Under the pieces are notes generated by a model. That model had not been told where the DNA came from. It saw only the letters and a list, made by a program, of their open reading frames with translations, and did no database searches. A program made the position numbers and the translations under genes. A stretch of DNA of 48,725 nt from Candidatus Contendibacter sp. (GTDB lineage Bacteria; Pseudomonadota; Gammaproteobacteria; Competibacterales; Competibacteraceae). Shown here piece by piece: positions 8,286 to 18,043 of the stretch (its first letter is position 1; every line of letters starts with the position of its first letter). The stretch covers positions 1 to 48,725 of the forward strand of contig WBUJ01000011.1 in NCBI GenBank assembly GCA_008933795.1, read 5' to 3'.

Positions 8286-8894
8286 ATGCTCGAAAAACCC
8301 GCTGTCACCCAGCCGCCGATTGCCGAACTGATCGCCCGCCGCTGGAGTCCGCGCGCCATCGATCCGGATCGGCCCGTCAGCCGCGAGCACCTGCTGGCGC
8401 TGCTGGAAGCGGCCCGCTGGGCGCCGTCCTGTTTCGGCGATCAGCCGTGGCGCTATCTGGTCTGGGACCGGTTCCGCGATCCCGCCGGCTGGCGACAAGC
8501 GTTCGAATGCCTGGCCGAAGGCAATCAAATCTGGGTCAGGAATGCTCCGATTCTGTTGCTGTCGATAGCGGCTCCAAACTTCGGCCACAACGACCAGCCG
8601 AACCGCTGGGCGCAGTACGATACCGGCGCGGCCAGCGAGAATCTTTGCCTGCAAGCCGCCGCCCTCGGTCTGGCGGCGCATCAGATGGGCGGCTTCGACC
8701 CGGACCAAGCCAAGGCCCGCTTCAGCATTCCCGCCGATCACGCCTGCATGGCGATGATCGCGGTCGGGCATCCTGGGTCGGTCGATGCGCTGCCGGAGGC
8801 TCTGCGCGACAAGGAACGGGCGCCGCGGGAGCGCAAGCCGCTGGACCGTTTCGTGTTCGAGGGCGGTTGGGGCCAGGATTTACAGCGATCCTAG
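8286..8894 (+). CDS. Nitroreductase family protein
   Basis: 202 residues from the ATG at 8286 with GGAGAG upstream. RRWSPRAIDPDRPV and AARWAPSCFGDQPWRYLVW are the classical FMN-binding N-terminal signature, and ENLCLQAAALGLAAHQMGGFD is the central-helix region. The family reduces nitro and quinone compounds with NAD(P)H using FMN. The physiological substrate cannot be read from sequence. Soluble, no signal peptide. Confidence 0.92.
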   Translation: MLEKPAVTQPPIAELIARRWSPRAIDPDRPVSREHLLALLEAARWAPSCFGDQPWRYLVWDRFRDPAGWRQAFECLAEGNQIWVRNAPILLLSIAAPNFGHNDQPNRWAQYDTGAASENLCLQAAALGLAAHQMGGFDPDQAKARFSIPADHACMAMIAVGHPGSVDALPEALRDKERAPRERKPLDRFVFEGGWGQDLQRS

Positions 8895-9112
8895 AAGCGT
8901 TTTGCACCACTCTTGGCAAGCTGGCTGATCGAAACCAACCCTCGCTCCTACCCCTTTCCCGCTCGCGGGTCAGGGGTTTTTATAACGTCCATTGGAAGCG
9001 GTATCATCGACTTCCGCGCGTGGAAATGGCGCATGATGCCCGACCGCAACGCGATTATACTTGAGCCGACCACCGCTTCATTTCCAGACACCACAAAATC
9101 AGGACCTCCAAC

Positions 9113-10258
9113 ATGCGAATCGTCTGGCGGACAACCCCCGGTACAGCCAAGCTATTTTTGAGCGGCCTTTTATCCCTGACGCTGCTGGTCACGGCCGCCG
9201 CACATTCCGAGGAATGGCTTTACACCGTGCGTCCCGGCGACAATCTATGGACTGTCTCCACCGACTATCTGATCCGCACCGACTACTGGCCAAGGTTGCA
9301 GGCGCTCAACGGGGTTGCCGACCCGGCGCGCTTACCACCGGGGATGAAGTTGCGCATTCCCGTCCCCTGGCTCAAGCGCCTGCCCGCCAAGGCTCGGGTT
9401 CTGAGCGCGCAGGGTCAGGTAAACGCCGCGATCGCGGCCACTGGCCAAACGGTCCCCGTCAATGCTGGACTGTTGCTGCAAACCGGCGATACGCTGCTGA
9501 CGGGTTCTGACAGCACGGCGAGCCTGGAATTTCGCGATGGCTCTCGCGTGTTGCTGCAAGCCGACAGCGAATTGCGCATGGATGTGCTGAGCGCCTACGG
9601 TCCAACCCGCCTCGCGGACACTCGTATCCGTTTGCAACAAGGACGAGTGGAAAGTCAGATCACGTCCCGAACCGGGGCTGGCCCGCGCTACGAGATTTCG
9701 ACGCCCGCCGCTACCTCGGCGGTGCGCGGCACCCGCTACCGGATCGGCATGGACCCCGCCAGCGCCACGGCGCGAACGGAAGTATTGGAAGGCGCCGTCG
9801 CGTTTCGAGGAGGTCAAACCACCCGGACGGTCAATCGGGGGTTTGGCACCCTAGCTGAAACCGGCCGAGCGCCATTGCCGCCCTCGCTGCTGCTGCCGCC
9901 GCCGAAACTCGCCGAATCGCCGCCGGTGGTGATGCGCTTGCCGGTCCAGTTAGGTTTTTTCCCCTTGAAGGGCGCGGTGGCCTATCGCGCGCAAATCGTA
10001 CCGGCCGATCCGTTCAAGGCGCTGTTGCTCGACACGGTCCTGCCAGCGCTGGAGAGCGAAAACCGGGGGGCTGTCGAAGTGCTGACGCTGTTGCTCAGTC
10101 CGGTCGGATCGGCTTTGCCGGAGGGCGATTACGTGGCCCGGATTCGCGGCATTGACGACAGGGGGCTGGAGGGACGCGACGCTCAGTACCGGTTCCGTTT
10201 CCATGCCTTGCCCGGACAGGACCCCGAGGAAGATGAAAGTAGATACATTTATAAATAA
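9113..10258 (+). CDS. Secreted LysM and FecR domain protein
   Basis: 381 residues. A signal peptide (about 1-31, hydrophobic LFLSGLLSLTLLV) is followed by a LysM peptidoglycan-binding motif (YTVRPGDNLWTVS to GMKLRIPV, about 37-85). A FecR-type beta domain follows (about 95-240, with LRMDVLSAY, GRVESQI and TPAATSAVRGTRYRIG). The C-terminal 130 residues resemble an Ig-like or fibronectin-like strand region. Proteins of this composition usually sit next to a CHASE2 signalling protein, as here, so it is probably the periplasmic partner of the downstream sensor. The gap to that gene is 69 nt. Confidence 0.9.
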   Translation: MRIVWRTTPGTAKLFLSGLLSLTLLVTAAAHSEEWLYTVRPGDNLWTVSTDYLIRTDYWPRLQALNGVADPARLPPGMKLRIPVPWLKRLPAKARVLSAQGQVNAAIAATGQTVPVNAGLLLQTGDTLLTGSDSTASLEFRDGSRVLLQADSELRMDVLSAYGPTRLADTRIRLQQGRVESQITSRTGAGPRYEISTPAATSAVRGTRYRIGMDPASATARTEVLEGAVAFRGGQTTRTVNRGFGTLAETGRAPLPPSLLLPPPKLAESPPVVMRLPVQLGFFPLKGAVAYRAQIVPADPFKALLLDTVLPALESENRGAVEVLTLLLSPVGSALPEGDYVARIRGIDDRGLEGRDAQYRFRFHALPGQDPEEDESRYIYK

Positions 10259-10327
10259 CTTATTTTCAAGACCCTCAAAGTGTCGGTCCACGGGCCGGGC
10301 AGTTTTCCCGACCCCGATCGCGGCCCG

Positions 10328-13174
10328 ATGAGCCCAACGATCCGATCGCGCGCCGGCTGGCTCGGAAAGATCGGTTTGTTGCTGGCGCTGACGATGACCG
10401 CTCTCGTCCTGGTCCACACGAACGGGCTCTATCGCTGGGATTGGTTGTTCTACGACTGGAATCTGGCGGCCTGGTCCCGAGCACCGGCCGACGACATCAT
10501 CATCGTCGCCATCGACGAACAAAGCCTGCGGGAGATAGGCCGCTGGCCGTGGTCGCGCCGCACTCATGCCAAATTGATTCGCACCCTCGGCGCGGGGGGC
10601 GCGAAAGCCATCGCTCTGGACATCGCCTTCGCCGAACCCGACGCCGCCGATCCGATGGCGGATGCGGAACTGGCGGCCGCGCTCGCCAGCAATGGCCGCG
10701 TGGTGTTGCCGGTGCTCAACGAACAGAATCGCCAAGGCGGCCAGTTGCTGGAAACCTTGCCCATTCCGGCGCTGGCGGCGACGGTCGCCGGCCTGGGGCA
10801 CGTTGATGTCGAACTGGACCCGGACAATATCGCCCGCGGCGTCTACCTGAAAGCCGGACTCGGCTCGCCCCACTGGCCCACTCTGGCGCTGGCCCTGCTG
10901 GAATTAACGGATCCCGCCACCCAGCGAGCGCTGCTTGGCCAACGGGCCGCCGCATCCGATTCGTCATCTCCTTACGTTTGGCGACGCGATTATCGGATCC
11001 TGATCCCCTTCGCCGGCCCGCCGGGACATTTTCGCCATGTTTCCTACCGCGACGTGCTGCGCGGGACCGTCTCCCCGGCGATCTTCCGCAACCAGTTCGT
11101 TTTGATCGGCGCGACCGCGACGGGCCTGGGCGATGCGCTGCCCACCCCGGTTTCCGGGCTGGCGCGACCGATGTCCGGCGTGGAATTCAACGCCAACGTG
11201 CTCGACGCCCTGCGGCAGGGCTTGACGATCCGGCCGTTGCCGACCGGCTGGTCCCTGTTGCTGACCGGGATGTTCGTTCTGTTGCCGTTAACCCTGTATG
11301 CGGTTTGCCCGCCCCGCTGGACGTTGCCGCTGGCCGGGCTGGCGCTGCTGCTCACCCTCGCCGGCAGCTTCGCGTTGCTGCATGGCGCGCACTGCTGGTT
11401 CCCACCGGCGGCGGCGCTCCTGGTTCAGGGATTGAGCTATCCGTTGTGGAGCTGGCAACGTCTGCTACGGCTGGTCCGTTCGCTGTTTGACCAGGAGGAG
11501 CGCGCCCAGGTCACCCTGGCTTCCATCGGTGACGCCGTGATCACCACGGACGCCAAGGGCGTCGTGCGCTACCTGAATCCGGTCGCCGAGTCCCTGCTCG
11601 GTGGCGCGGCCGCCGCGCCGCGCGGGCAGCCCCTGAGCGTGCTGTTCCAAGTCGCCGACGAACATGACCACTACACCAATGTGGATCTGGTAGCCTCATG
11701 TTTGGAACAGGGCCAGCAGATCAAACTGCCCGAACCCGGCATTCTGGTCAACCGCATCGGCCAGAGATACGCCATCCGCGCCTCGGCGACCCCCCTGCGC
11801 GATCTAGAGGGGCGAATTTCAGGCGTCGTCCTCGCGTTTAGCGACATCACCGAAACCCGCCGGCTGACCGAGCAGATGATGTATCAGGCGACCCACGATG
11901 CGCTGACGCATTTGCCCAACCTCGATCTGCTGCGGGACCGGCTCCAGCAAGCCATCGCCCGCGCCCGGCGCGCCGGCCACAGTCTGGCGTTGCTGTTCGT
12001 GGATTTGGACCAGTTCAAAAAAATCAACGAGAGCCTGGGTCATACCGCCGGCGATGCCTTGCTGCGGGCGGTGGCGGCCCGCCTGCTGGACTGCGGGCGC
12101 AAGGAGGACACTATCGCCCGCGTGGGCGGCGACGAATTCATCTGCGTGTTGGAAGGCTTGCGCCAAGAGGAGCGGGTGGTGGATTTTGCGCGCAAGCTCC
12201 TGAAAATCCTCGAATCCCCCTTTCAGATTAAAGACCATGAATGTTTCGTGACCGCCAGCATCGGCGTCTGCCTGTTCCCCAGGGACGGCGAGGATGCGGA
12301 AACCCTGTTGAAAAACGCCGATATCGCCATGTACCGGGCCAAGGAAAACGGCCGCGACAACATCCAGTTCTACGCCCGCGACATCCATGTTCGCACCCTG
12401 GAGCGGCTGACGATGGAACAGGAGTTGCACCGCGCGCTGGAGCGCCAGGAACTGGAGCTGTATTACCAGCCACAAATGGATTTGCGCCAGAACCGCATCG
12501 TCGGCGTTGAGGCGCTGCTGCGCTGGCGCCATTCCCAGCGTGGTATGGTTTCGCCGCTGGATTTCGTGCCGCTGGCCGAGGAAACCGGCCTGATCGAGAC
12601 CATCGGCGAATGGGCGCTCCGAACCGCCTGCCAGCAGGCGAAGGCCTGGCAACGGCAGGGATTGCCCGCGCTACGGATGGCGGTCAACATGTCGTCCCGC
12701 CAGTTTCTCCGGCCCAGCGTGACGAACATGGTGACCCGGATTCTGCGGGAAACCGCTTTGGAGCCTCGCTACCTCGATCTGGAAATTACCGAAAGCCTGC
12801 TGATAAAGGATGTGACGGGCAGCATCGCGATCATGCATGCGCTCAAGGCCGTTGGCGTCAAACTGTCCATCGACGATTTTGGCACCGGTTATTCTTCCCT
12901 GAGTTATCTGAAACAATTTCCCATCGATCAATTGAAAATCGACAAATCCTTTCTGCATGAAATCGCGACCAGCGAGGAGGACGCCGCCATCACGCTGGCG
13001 ATCATCGCCATGGCGCACAGCATGCGGCTGACCGTGATCGCCGAGGGCGTGGAAGATGAGACGCAACTGGCGTTTCTGCGGGCCAATCAATGCGATGAAA
13101 TCCAAGGTTACTATTTAAGCCGCCCGGTGCCCTCGCACGAGATCCCGGCCCTGCTCAATAAATCGCTGGTCTAA
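10328..13174 (+). CDS. CHASE2-PAS-GGDEF-EAL c-di-GMP turnover protein
   Basis: 948 residues from the ATG at 10328; a GTG at 10280 is the alternative, and neither has a strong RBS. An N-terminal membrane segment leads to a periplasmic CHASE2 sensor domain (about 40-290, with DEQSLREIGRWPW near its start). Three membrane helices follow (about 300-380), then PAS (about 395-520), GGDEF and EAL domains. The cyclase motif GGDEF is intact (from residue 600) and is preceded by the inhibitory RxxD site as RKED. The phosphodiesterase motif is intact too (EAL from 728, then NMSSRQF, LEITESL, DDFGTGYSS, KIDKSF, EGVE). Both activities are therefore possible, with the balance set by the periplasmic signal. 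It lies between the LysM-FecR gene and the proton-channel pair. Confidence 0.95.
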   Translation: MSPTIRSRAGWLGKIGLLLALTMTALVLVHTNGLYRWDWLFYDWNLAAWSRAPADDIIIVAIDEQSLREIGRWPWSRRTHAKLIRTLGAGGAKAIALDIAFAEPDAADPMADAELAAALASNGRVVLPVLNEQNRQGGQLLETLPIPALAATVAGLGHVDVELDPDNIARGVYLKAGLGSPHWPTLALALLELTDPATQRALLGQRAAASDSSSPYVWRRDYRILIPFAGPPGHFRHVSYRDVLRGTVSPAIFRNQFVLIGATATGLGDALPTPVSGLARPMSGVEFNANVLDALRQGLTIRPLPTGWSLLLTGMFVLLPLTLYAVCPPRWTLPLAGLALLLTLAGSFALLHGAHCWFPPAAALLVQGLSYPLWSWQRLLRLVRSLFDQEERAQVTLASIGDAVITTDAKGVVRYLNPVAESLLGGAAAAPRGQPLSVLFQVADEHDHYTNVDLVASCLEQGQQIKLPEPGILVNRIGQRYAIRASATPLRDLEGRISGVVLAFSDITETRRLTEQMMYQATHDALTHLPNLDLLRDRLQQAIARARRAGHSLALLFVDLDQFKKINESLGHTAGDALLRAVAARLLDCGRKEDTIARVGGDEFICVLEGLRQEERVVDFARKLLKILESPFQIKDHECFVTASIGVCLFPRDGEDAETLLKNADIAMYRAKENGRDNIQFYARDIHVRTLERLTMEQELHRALERQELELYYQPQMDLRQNRIVGVEALLRWRHSQRGMVSPLDFVPLAEETGLIETIGEWALRTACQQAKAWQRQGLPALRMAVNMSSRQFLRPSVTNMVTRILRETALEPRYLDLEITESLLIKDVTGSIAIMHALKAVGVKLSIDDFGTGYSSLSYLKQFPIDQLKIDKSFLHEIATSEEDAAITLAIIAMAHSMRLTVIAEGVEDETQLAFLRANQCDEIQGYYLSRPVPSHEIPALLNKSLV

Positions 13175-13204
13175 CGCTTTCCGTAGCCGAATAGTCCATA
13201 GCCC

Positions 13205-14290
13205 ATGCCCATGATCGAGTCCGAACGGCGCTCCAGTCGGGGCGCCAGTCGTTATCTGCTGCGTTGTCTGCTGTTCCTGGCGGCGCTGGCGGCGCTGGGC
13301 GCGTTTTTCCAGCAACCGCTGACCGCCGCTTTCCTGACCAACCCCTATCTGAACGGCACGATTGCCGCCGCGTTCCTGTTCGGGGTCGCCTACACGCTCA
13401 AGGCGCTGACCGGCGCGCTGCTTGATGTTCGGGCCGCCGATCAAGCCGCCGCCGTAGCGCTCAAGGCCCGCCGCCGCGAACTGCCGCTCCAGCAGGCCGA
13501 CGAGGCCTTGCTGGGCAATAGCCGCCGGCGCGGGGTGAGCGATTTTCTGCACAAGGTCCACCGAGTCATCGGCCACGGCGACGCCACCGCGACCCTGCCG
13601 TACCTGCTGGATTCGCTGGCGACGCGCGGCGACGACCAGCGGGCGCTGGTGCGCTATCTGGTCGGGGCGCTGGTGCTGCTCGGCCTGATCGGCACCTTCT
13701 ACGGTCTGCTGCTGACGATTGCCGGCGTGCGCGACGTGATCGGCGGCTTGGCCACCGATCAGGCGACCGACACCATGACCCTGATCGCCCATTTCAAGGA
13801 TCGGCTGGCCGCGCCGCTGGGTGGCATGGGCACCTCGTTCTCGGCCTCGCTGTTCGGCCTGCTGGGCGCGCTGGCGCTGGGCTTCCTGGAACTGCAACTG
13901 TTCCATGCCCAGAACGATCATCACGCCCAGTTGGAGGCGCTGGTGGTCAGCGATCTGGTGCCGCTGTGGCAGCCGGTGGTCACGGTCACCGCCCAAACCG
14001 AAACGATTTCGCCCCGCCATCTGGCGGCGTTGCTGCAAGCCACCACTGACCGGCTGGAGCGAGTCGCGGCGACCACCGAATATCTGGCCAATCGCGGCGA
14101 AGGGATCACCCGGGTGGCGGAGCAGGTGGCGAATCTGGGCGAGCGGATCGAATCGCTGCGGACCACGCTGCAAAACGTTGAGAACGACCGCACTGCCGAT
14201 TTGCGCCACGAGTTGCGGATCATCGCCCGCCTGCTGGCGCAGCGGTCGGACTCGCGCCAGGACACGGACAGCCATGCCCCGCCGGCGTGA
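13205..14290 (+). CDS. MotA/TolQ/ExbB-like proton channel protein
   Basis: 361 residues with four predicted membrane helices (about 17-38, 44-66, 150-178, 215-238). The last two are the conserved channel pair, with LIGTFYGLLLTI and GMGTSFSASLFGLLG as the family signatures. A C-terminal cytoplasmic helical tail runs from about 240 to 361. It overlaps the MotB-like gene by 17 nt, so the two are coupled. Such pairs convert ion flow into force on a peptidoglycan-bound partner. No flagellar or Tol-Pal genes are adjacent. A Zorya ZorA-like protein was considered, but its effector genes are missing. Confidence 0.88.
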   Translation: MPMIESERRSSRGASRYLLRCLLFLAALAALGAFFQQPLTAAFLTNPYLNGTIAAAFLFGVAYTLKALTGALLDVRAADQAAAVALKARRRELPLQQADEALLGNSRRRGVSDFLHKVHRVIGHGDATATLPYLLDSLATRGDDQRALVRYLVGALVLLGLIGTFYGLLLTIAGVRDVIGGLATDQATDTMTLIAHFKDRLAAPLGGMGTSFSASLFGLLGALALGFLELQLFHAQNDHHAQLEALVVSDLVPLWQPVVTVTAQTETISPRHLAALLQATTDRLERVAATTEYLANRGEGITRVAEQVANLGERIESLRTTLQNVENDRTADLRHELRIIARLLAQRSDSRQDTDSHAPPA

Positions 14291-15293
14291 TTCGCTCAGC
14301 GAATTCAACATTTGGCCGGCCTTCACCGACGCCCTGGGCGGGCTGGTGATGGTGCTGATCTTCCTGATCACGGTGTTCGTCCTCACCGAGGTGCTGATCG
14401 GACGGGAGATCATGGGTAAGGATACCGCCATCGGTCAGTTGCAACGGATCATCAGCCATCTGGAAGGGCTGGCCGGCGACGCCGAGAAGGAAGCAGCGCG
14501 GCTGCGCGGTCGGGCGCAGGGCCTCGAAAACACGGTCGGCGAGCGGGATAAACTGCTGGCGCAGTTGCGGGCCGAACTGGCGGCGGTGCAGGCCGCGCGG
14601 GAGGCGTTGAACGCCGACAAAACCCGGGCCGAACAAACCGCGACCAGCGTGCAAGAACAGGCGGCGCTGCTCAGCGTCCGGGCCGAGCGGCTGGCGGCGG
14701 AACTGGAGCGGCTCAACCGCGCCCTGGCGGCCAACCAGCAGGAATTGACCAAGCGCGATGCGGTGATCGTCGAGCAGAAAGGTCGGATCGAGGCGCTGGA
14801 CAGCGCCTTGAAGAAGAAGCTGCTGGAGCGGGTCGAGGAACTGGAGAAATACGCCAGCGATTTCTTTGGTCGCCTGCGCGAGGTGTTCGCCAACAATCCC
14901 GATATCAAGGTGGTGGGCGACCGCTTCGTGTTCCAGTCCGAGGTGTTGTTCGCCTCCGGTGAAGCGATGCTGTCGGCGTCCGGCAGCGGCGATCTGGACA
15001 AGTTCGCCATGGTGTACCAGCAACTGGCCGCGCGCCTGCCGCCGGATTTGCCGGTCATCATCGAGGTGCAGGGCCATACCGACCGGGCGCCGATCCGCGG
15101 CCGGTTCCCGTCCAACTGGGAGCTGTCCACAGCGCGGGCGCAGCAGGTGGTGAATTACCTGATCCAGCAGGGCGTCCCGCCGGAGCGGCTGGCGGCGGTC
15201 GGCATGGCCGAATATCACCCCATCGACCCGGCCGACAACCCAGAAGCCTACCGCCGCAATCGCCGGATCGAGCTGAAAATCACCAGCCGCTAA
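14274..15293 (+). CDS. MotB/ZorB-like OmpA-domain protein with coiled coil
   Basis: 339 residues. A short cytoplasmic N-terminus is followed by one membrane helix (about 20-43), with a conserved aspartate at its entrance (D19 in [13 protein letters not shown]), the expected proton-binding residue of MotB/TolR/ExbD-type stators. A long heptad-rich coiled coil (about 48-190) leads to a C-terminal OmpA-like peptidoglycan-binding domain ([13 protein letters not shown], then the [13 protein letters not shown] helix, ending [10 protein letters not shown]). With the upstream MotA-like gene it forms a stator-like complex. It is longer than a plain TolR and closer to MotB/ZorB in layout. Confidence 0.92.
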   Translation: MPRRRDSLSEFNIWPAFTDALGGLVMVLIFLITVFVLTEVLIGREIMGKDTAIGQLQRIISHLEGLAGDAEKEAARLRGRAQGLENTVGERDKLLAQLRAELAAVQAAREALNADKTRAEQTATSVQEQAALLSVRAERLAAELERLNRALAANQQELTKRDAVIVEQKGRIEALDSALKKKLLERVEELEKYASDFFGRLREVFANNPDIKVVGDRFVFQSEVLFASGEAMLSASGSGDLDKFAMVYQQLAARLPPDLPVIIEVQGHTDRAPIRGRFPSNWELSTARAQQVVNYLIQQGVPPERLAAVGMAEYHPIDPADNPEAYRRNRRIELKITSR

Positions 15294-15355
15294 GGCGCGG
15301 ATCGAGTGTGATAGACTGCCCGAACCCCTGTTCCCCCTCCGCGAGAGTAATCCCC

Positions 15356-15856
15356 ATGGACTTCAAGACCACCGATCTGTGCGATGAATTTTTTGATTTG
15401 TGCAACCAGTTTTCCGACCACCTGCAGATCGCCGAGCCGGTGTTTGGCGACTACGGCGGCGAGCTGATGTTCTCCGGTCCCGTCGTGACCCTGAAGGTGT
15501 TCGAGGATAACACCCTGGTTCGCAAGGTGCTTGAGGAGCCGGGCGAGGGTCGGGTGCTGGTGGTGGACGGCGGCGGTTCGACCCGTTGTGCGCTGCTGGG
15601 CGACCAACTCGCCGAGTTGGCCGAGGAGAACGACTGGGCCGGCGTGGTGGTCAACGGCTGCATCCGCGATTCCGCCGCGATCAACGAAATCGGCATCGGC
15701 GTCAAGGCGCTGGGGGTGCATCCGCTCAAGACCGTCAAGCGCAATACCGGCGAGCGGGACATTCTGGTGCGGTTCGCCGGGGTGACCTTCCGGCCTGGTC
15801 ATTATCTCTACGCCGACGAGGACGGTCTGATCGTGTCGGAAAAACCGCTAACTTGA
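15356..15856 (+). CDS. rraA: RraA, regulator of RNase E activity
   Basis: 166 residues from the ATG at 15356, close to the length of E. coli RraA. The family signature is complete: [17 protein letters not shown], then [19 protein letters not shown] and [15 protein letters not shown]. RraA trimers bind the C-terminal scaffold of RNase E and inhibit mRNA decay; some relatives are 4-hydroxy-4-methyl-2-oxoglutarate aldolases, and both share the GCIRD motif. It is followed 17 nt later by a strong terminator. Confidence 0.95.
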   Translation: MDFKTTDLCDEFFDLCNQFSDHLQIAEPVFGDYGGELMFSGPVVTLKVFEDNTLVRKVLEEPGEGRVLVVDGGGSTRCALLGDQLAELAEENDWAGVVVNGCIRDSAAINEIGIGVKALGVHPLKTVKRNTGERDILVRFAGVTFRPGHYLYADEDGLIVSEKPLT

Positions 15857-15873
15857 GTGCGGCGCATCAGGAC

Positions 15874-15907
15874 AAAAAAGGGAAGACCATCTGGTCTTCC
15901 CTTTTTT
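15874..15907. terminator. Bidirectional rho-independent terminator between rraA and actP
   Basis: A perfect 15-bp stem, AAAAAAGGGAAGACC (15874-15888) and GGTCTTCCCTTTTTT (15893-15907), closes a 4-nt ATCT loop. The A-run on one arm and T-run on the other give a U-tract in both directions. It can terminate rraA from the left and actP (stop at 15931) from the right. Confidence 0.92.
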
Positions 15908-15930
15908 CTTGCGGAGTCCAGCCAGATCCG

Positions 15931-17604
15931 CTAGTGAGCGGCCGCGCCCGCCGCGCCGAAACCGGTTTGCGCGCGCACGTACTGGTCCTCGAACGCCTCG
16001 ATTTCCTTGGCCGCTCGGGCGCTCTTGTCCGTTACCGAGCCCAGCCAAGCCATGAAGAACGCGATCGGCATCGAGAAGATCGCTGGCTGTTCATACGGGA
16101 AGATCGGCTCCTTGTTGCCGAGCACGACCACCCACACCGCCTTCGACAGCACGACGATCAACACCGCCGACACCAGACCGGCAATACTGCCCCAGATCGC
16201 GCCGCGCGTGGTCAGTCCCTTCCAGTACATGGACAGGATCAGCACCGGGAAATTGCACGACGCGGCGACGCCGAAGGCCAGACCGACCAGGAAGGCGACG
16301 TTCTGCTTCTCGAAGGCGATACCGAGCAGGACCGCCAGCACCCCGAGAAACAGCGAGGAGCGCTTGGAAACGCGAACTTCGTCAGCTTCGGTCGCCTTGC
16401 CCTTCATGATCACGTTGGCGTAGATGTCGTGGGAAATCGCCGAGGCGCCGGCCAGCGCTAAGCCCGCTACCACCGCCAGAATCGTGGCAAAGGCCACCGC
16501 GGACAGGAAACCGAGCAGCAGGTTGCCACCAACGGCGTGCGCCAGATGCATGGCGGGCATGTTGCCGCCGCCGATCAGCTTGCCGCCGAGCTCGCCGCCC
16601 TCGAAATATTGCGGGTTGGTACCGACGATGGTGATCGCCGCCAGCCCCATCAGCGCCACCACGGTGAAGAAGAAACCGACGCAGAGGGTGGCGACGAATA
16701 CGCTCTTGCGTGCTTCCTTGGCGTTGGGCACGGTGAAGAAGCGCATCAGGATATGCGGCAGCCCGGCGGTGCCAAACATCAGACCGAGCGACAGGGAAAC
16801 CGCCGTGATCGGATCGGCCAGCAGGGAACCCGGCCCCATCAGCGCCAGGCCTTTCTTGGAATTGGCGACCGCCTGGGTGGCCAGCGTCTCAAAGTTGAAG
16901 CCGAACTGGGAAAAAGCGAGCAGCATCACCGCCGTGCCGCCGCCGAGCAGCAGGCAGGCCTTGATGATCTGCACCCAGGTGGTGGCGATCATGCCGCCGA
17001 AGGTCACGTAAACCACCATCAGCACGCCGACGATCACCACCGCCAACCAGTAGTCCAGACCGAACAGCAGCTTGATGAGCTGTCCCGCCCCCACCATCTG
17101 CGCGATCAGGTAGAACACCACCACGGTCAGCGAGCCGATCGCCGCGATGGTGCGAACCTGGCGCTGGTCCAGACGGTAGGAGGTGATGTCGGCGAAGGTG
17201 AACTTGCCCAGGTTGCGCAGCCGCTCGGCCATGATGAACATGATGAACGGCCAGCCAACGTAGAAGCAGATGCAGTAGATGTAACCGTCGAAGCCCTGGA
17301 AATAGGTCAGGCTGGTCAGGCCGAGCAGGGTGGCCGCCGACATGTAGTCGCCGGCAATGGCCAGGCCGTTCTGGGTGCCGGTGATGCCGCCGCCGGCGGA
17401 GTAATAATCGCTGGCCGTTTTGGTGCGCTTGGCCGCCCAGTAGGTAATGCCCAGCGTCGCCATCACGAAGATGAAGAACATCACGATGGCATGGATGTTG
17501 ATCCCCTGTTTCTGGGCTTGGCCAACATCCGGGGCGGCTATGGCCAACCCCATCCAGCTCAGCGCCAGCGCGACGGCGGCGAATTTCAGCATTCCGCGAT
17601 TCAT
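15931..17604 (-). CDS. actP: ActP-like cation/acetate symporter
   Basis: 557 residues from the ATG at 17604, which overlaps the DUF485 stop by 4 nt. A cleavable N-terminal signal ([20 protein letters not shown]) is followed by about 13 membrane helices of the sodium:solute symporter family. Landmarks include [52 protein letters not shown] and [10 protein letters not shown]. ActP of E. coli takes up acetate and glycolate. The neighbour DUF485 protein is the usual small partner. The long open frame upstream of 17604 belongs to another frame of the DUF485 gene. Confidence 0.94.
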   Translation of the reverse strand: MNRGMLKFAAVALALSWMGLAIAAPDVGQAQKQGINIHAIVMFFIFVMATLGITYWAAKRTKTASDYYSAGGGITGTQNGLAIAGDYMSAATLLGLTSLTYFQGFDGYIYCICFYVGWPFIMFIMAERLRNLGKFTFADITSYRLDQRQVRTIAAIGSLTVVVFYLIAQMVGAGQLIKLLFGLDYWLAVVIVGVLMVVYVTFGGMIATTWVQIIKACLLLGGGTAVMLLAFSQFGFNFETLATQAVANSKKGLALMGPGSLLADPITAVSLSLGLMFGTAGLPHILMRFFTVPNAKEARKSVFVATLCVGFFFTVVALMGLAAITIVGTNPQYFEGGELGGKLIGGGNMPAMHLAHAVGGNLLLGFLSAVAFATILAVVAGLALAGASAISHDIYANVIMKGKATEADEVRVSKRSSLFLGVLAVLLGIAFEKQNVAFLVGLAFGVAASCNFPVLILSMYWKGLTTRGAIWGSIAGLVSAVLIVVLSKAVWVVVLGNKEPIFPYEQPAIFSMPIAFFMAWLGSVTDKSARAAKEIEAFEDQYVRAQTGFGAAGAAAH

Positions 17605-17912
17605 TCGATGGCCCCCTTGATGATCTCGGCGTTGATGTCGTCGAATTCGCTGTTGGCGCGGCGAATGTAGAGACCGGTCAGCAACCAGAACAGCAGGATC
17701 ATGCCCGCGCCGATGGGCCAGGCGATGGAGGCGGTACCGCCTTCCCAGATGGGCGTGGCCAGCAGCTTCGGGTTGAAGGCCACAACCATGATGAAAATGA
17801 AGTAGATACCCAGAACAACGGCCGTCAGCGTCCACGCGAAACGGCTGCGTTTGGCGACCAGTTCGTCGAATTTCGGATTGTTGCGTATCCGCTCGTAAAC
17901 AGCGGTTGACAT
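17601..17912 (-). CDS. DUF485 membrane protein, partner of ActP
   Basis: 103 residues from the ATG at 17912, with GAGAGGAAAAG directly upstream. It is the YjcH-type protein: an N-terminal helix ([22 protein letters not shown]) and two membrane segments (about 27-47 and 62-84). In E. coli yjcH is co-transcribed with acs and actP, and here it precedes actP with an ATGA overlap. Its role in transport is not fully established. Confidence 0.93.
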   Translation of the reverse strand: MSTAVYERIRNNPKFDELVAKRSRFAWTLTAVVLGIYFIFIMVVAFNPKLLATPIWEGGTASIAWPIGAGMILLFWLLTGLYIRRANSEFDDINAEIIKGAIE

Positions 17913-18043
17913 TTTCTTTTCCTCTCTGTCGGTGGATGCAAGCGCCCATCCCGCGAACCACGGGGTATGGCCTTGGGAAATGTATAAGCCTTGACCGGTC
18001 TTGTCTATGATGTAGAACAACATTCCAATATTTCGGTCCCATC

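Noticed and set aside
13205..15293. Complete Zorya system
   Set aside because: Only the channel pair is present; rraA follows directly and no ZorC, ZorD or ZorE-like gene exists in the window.
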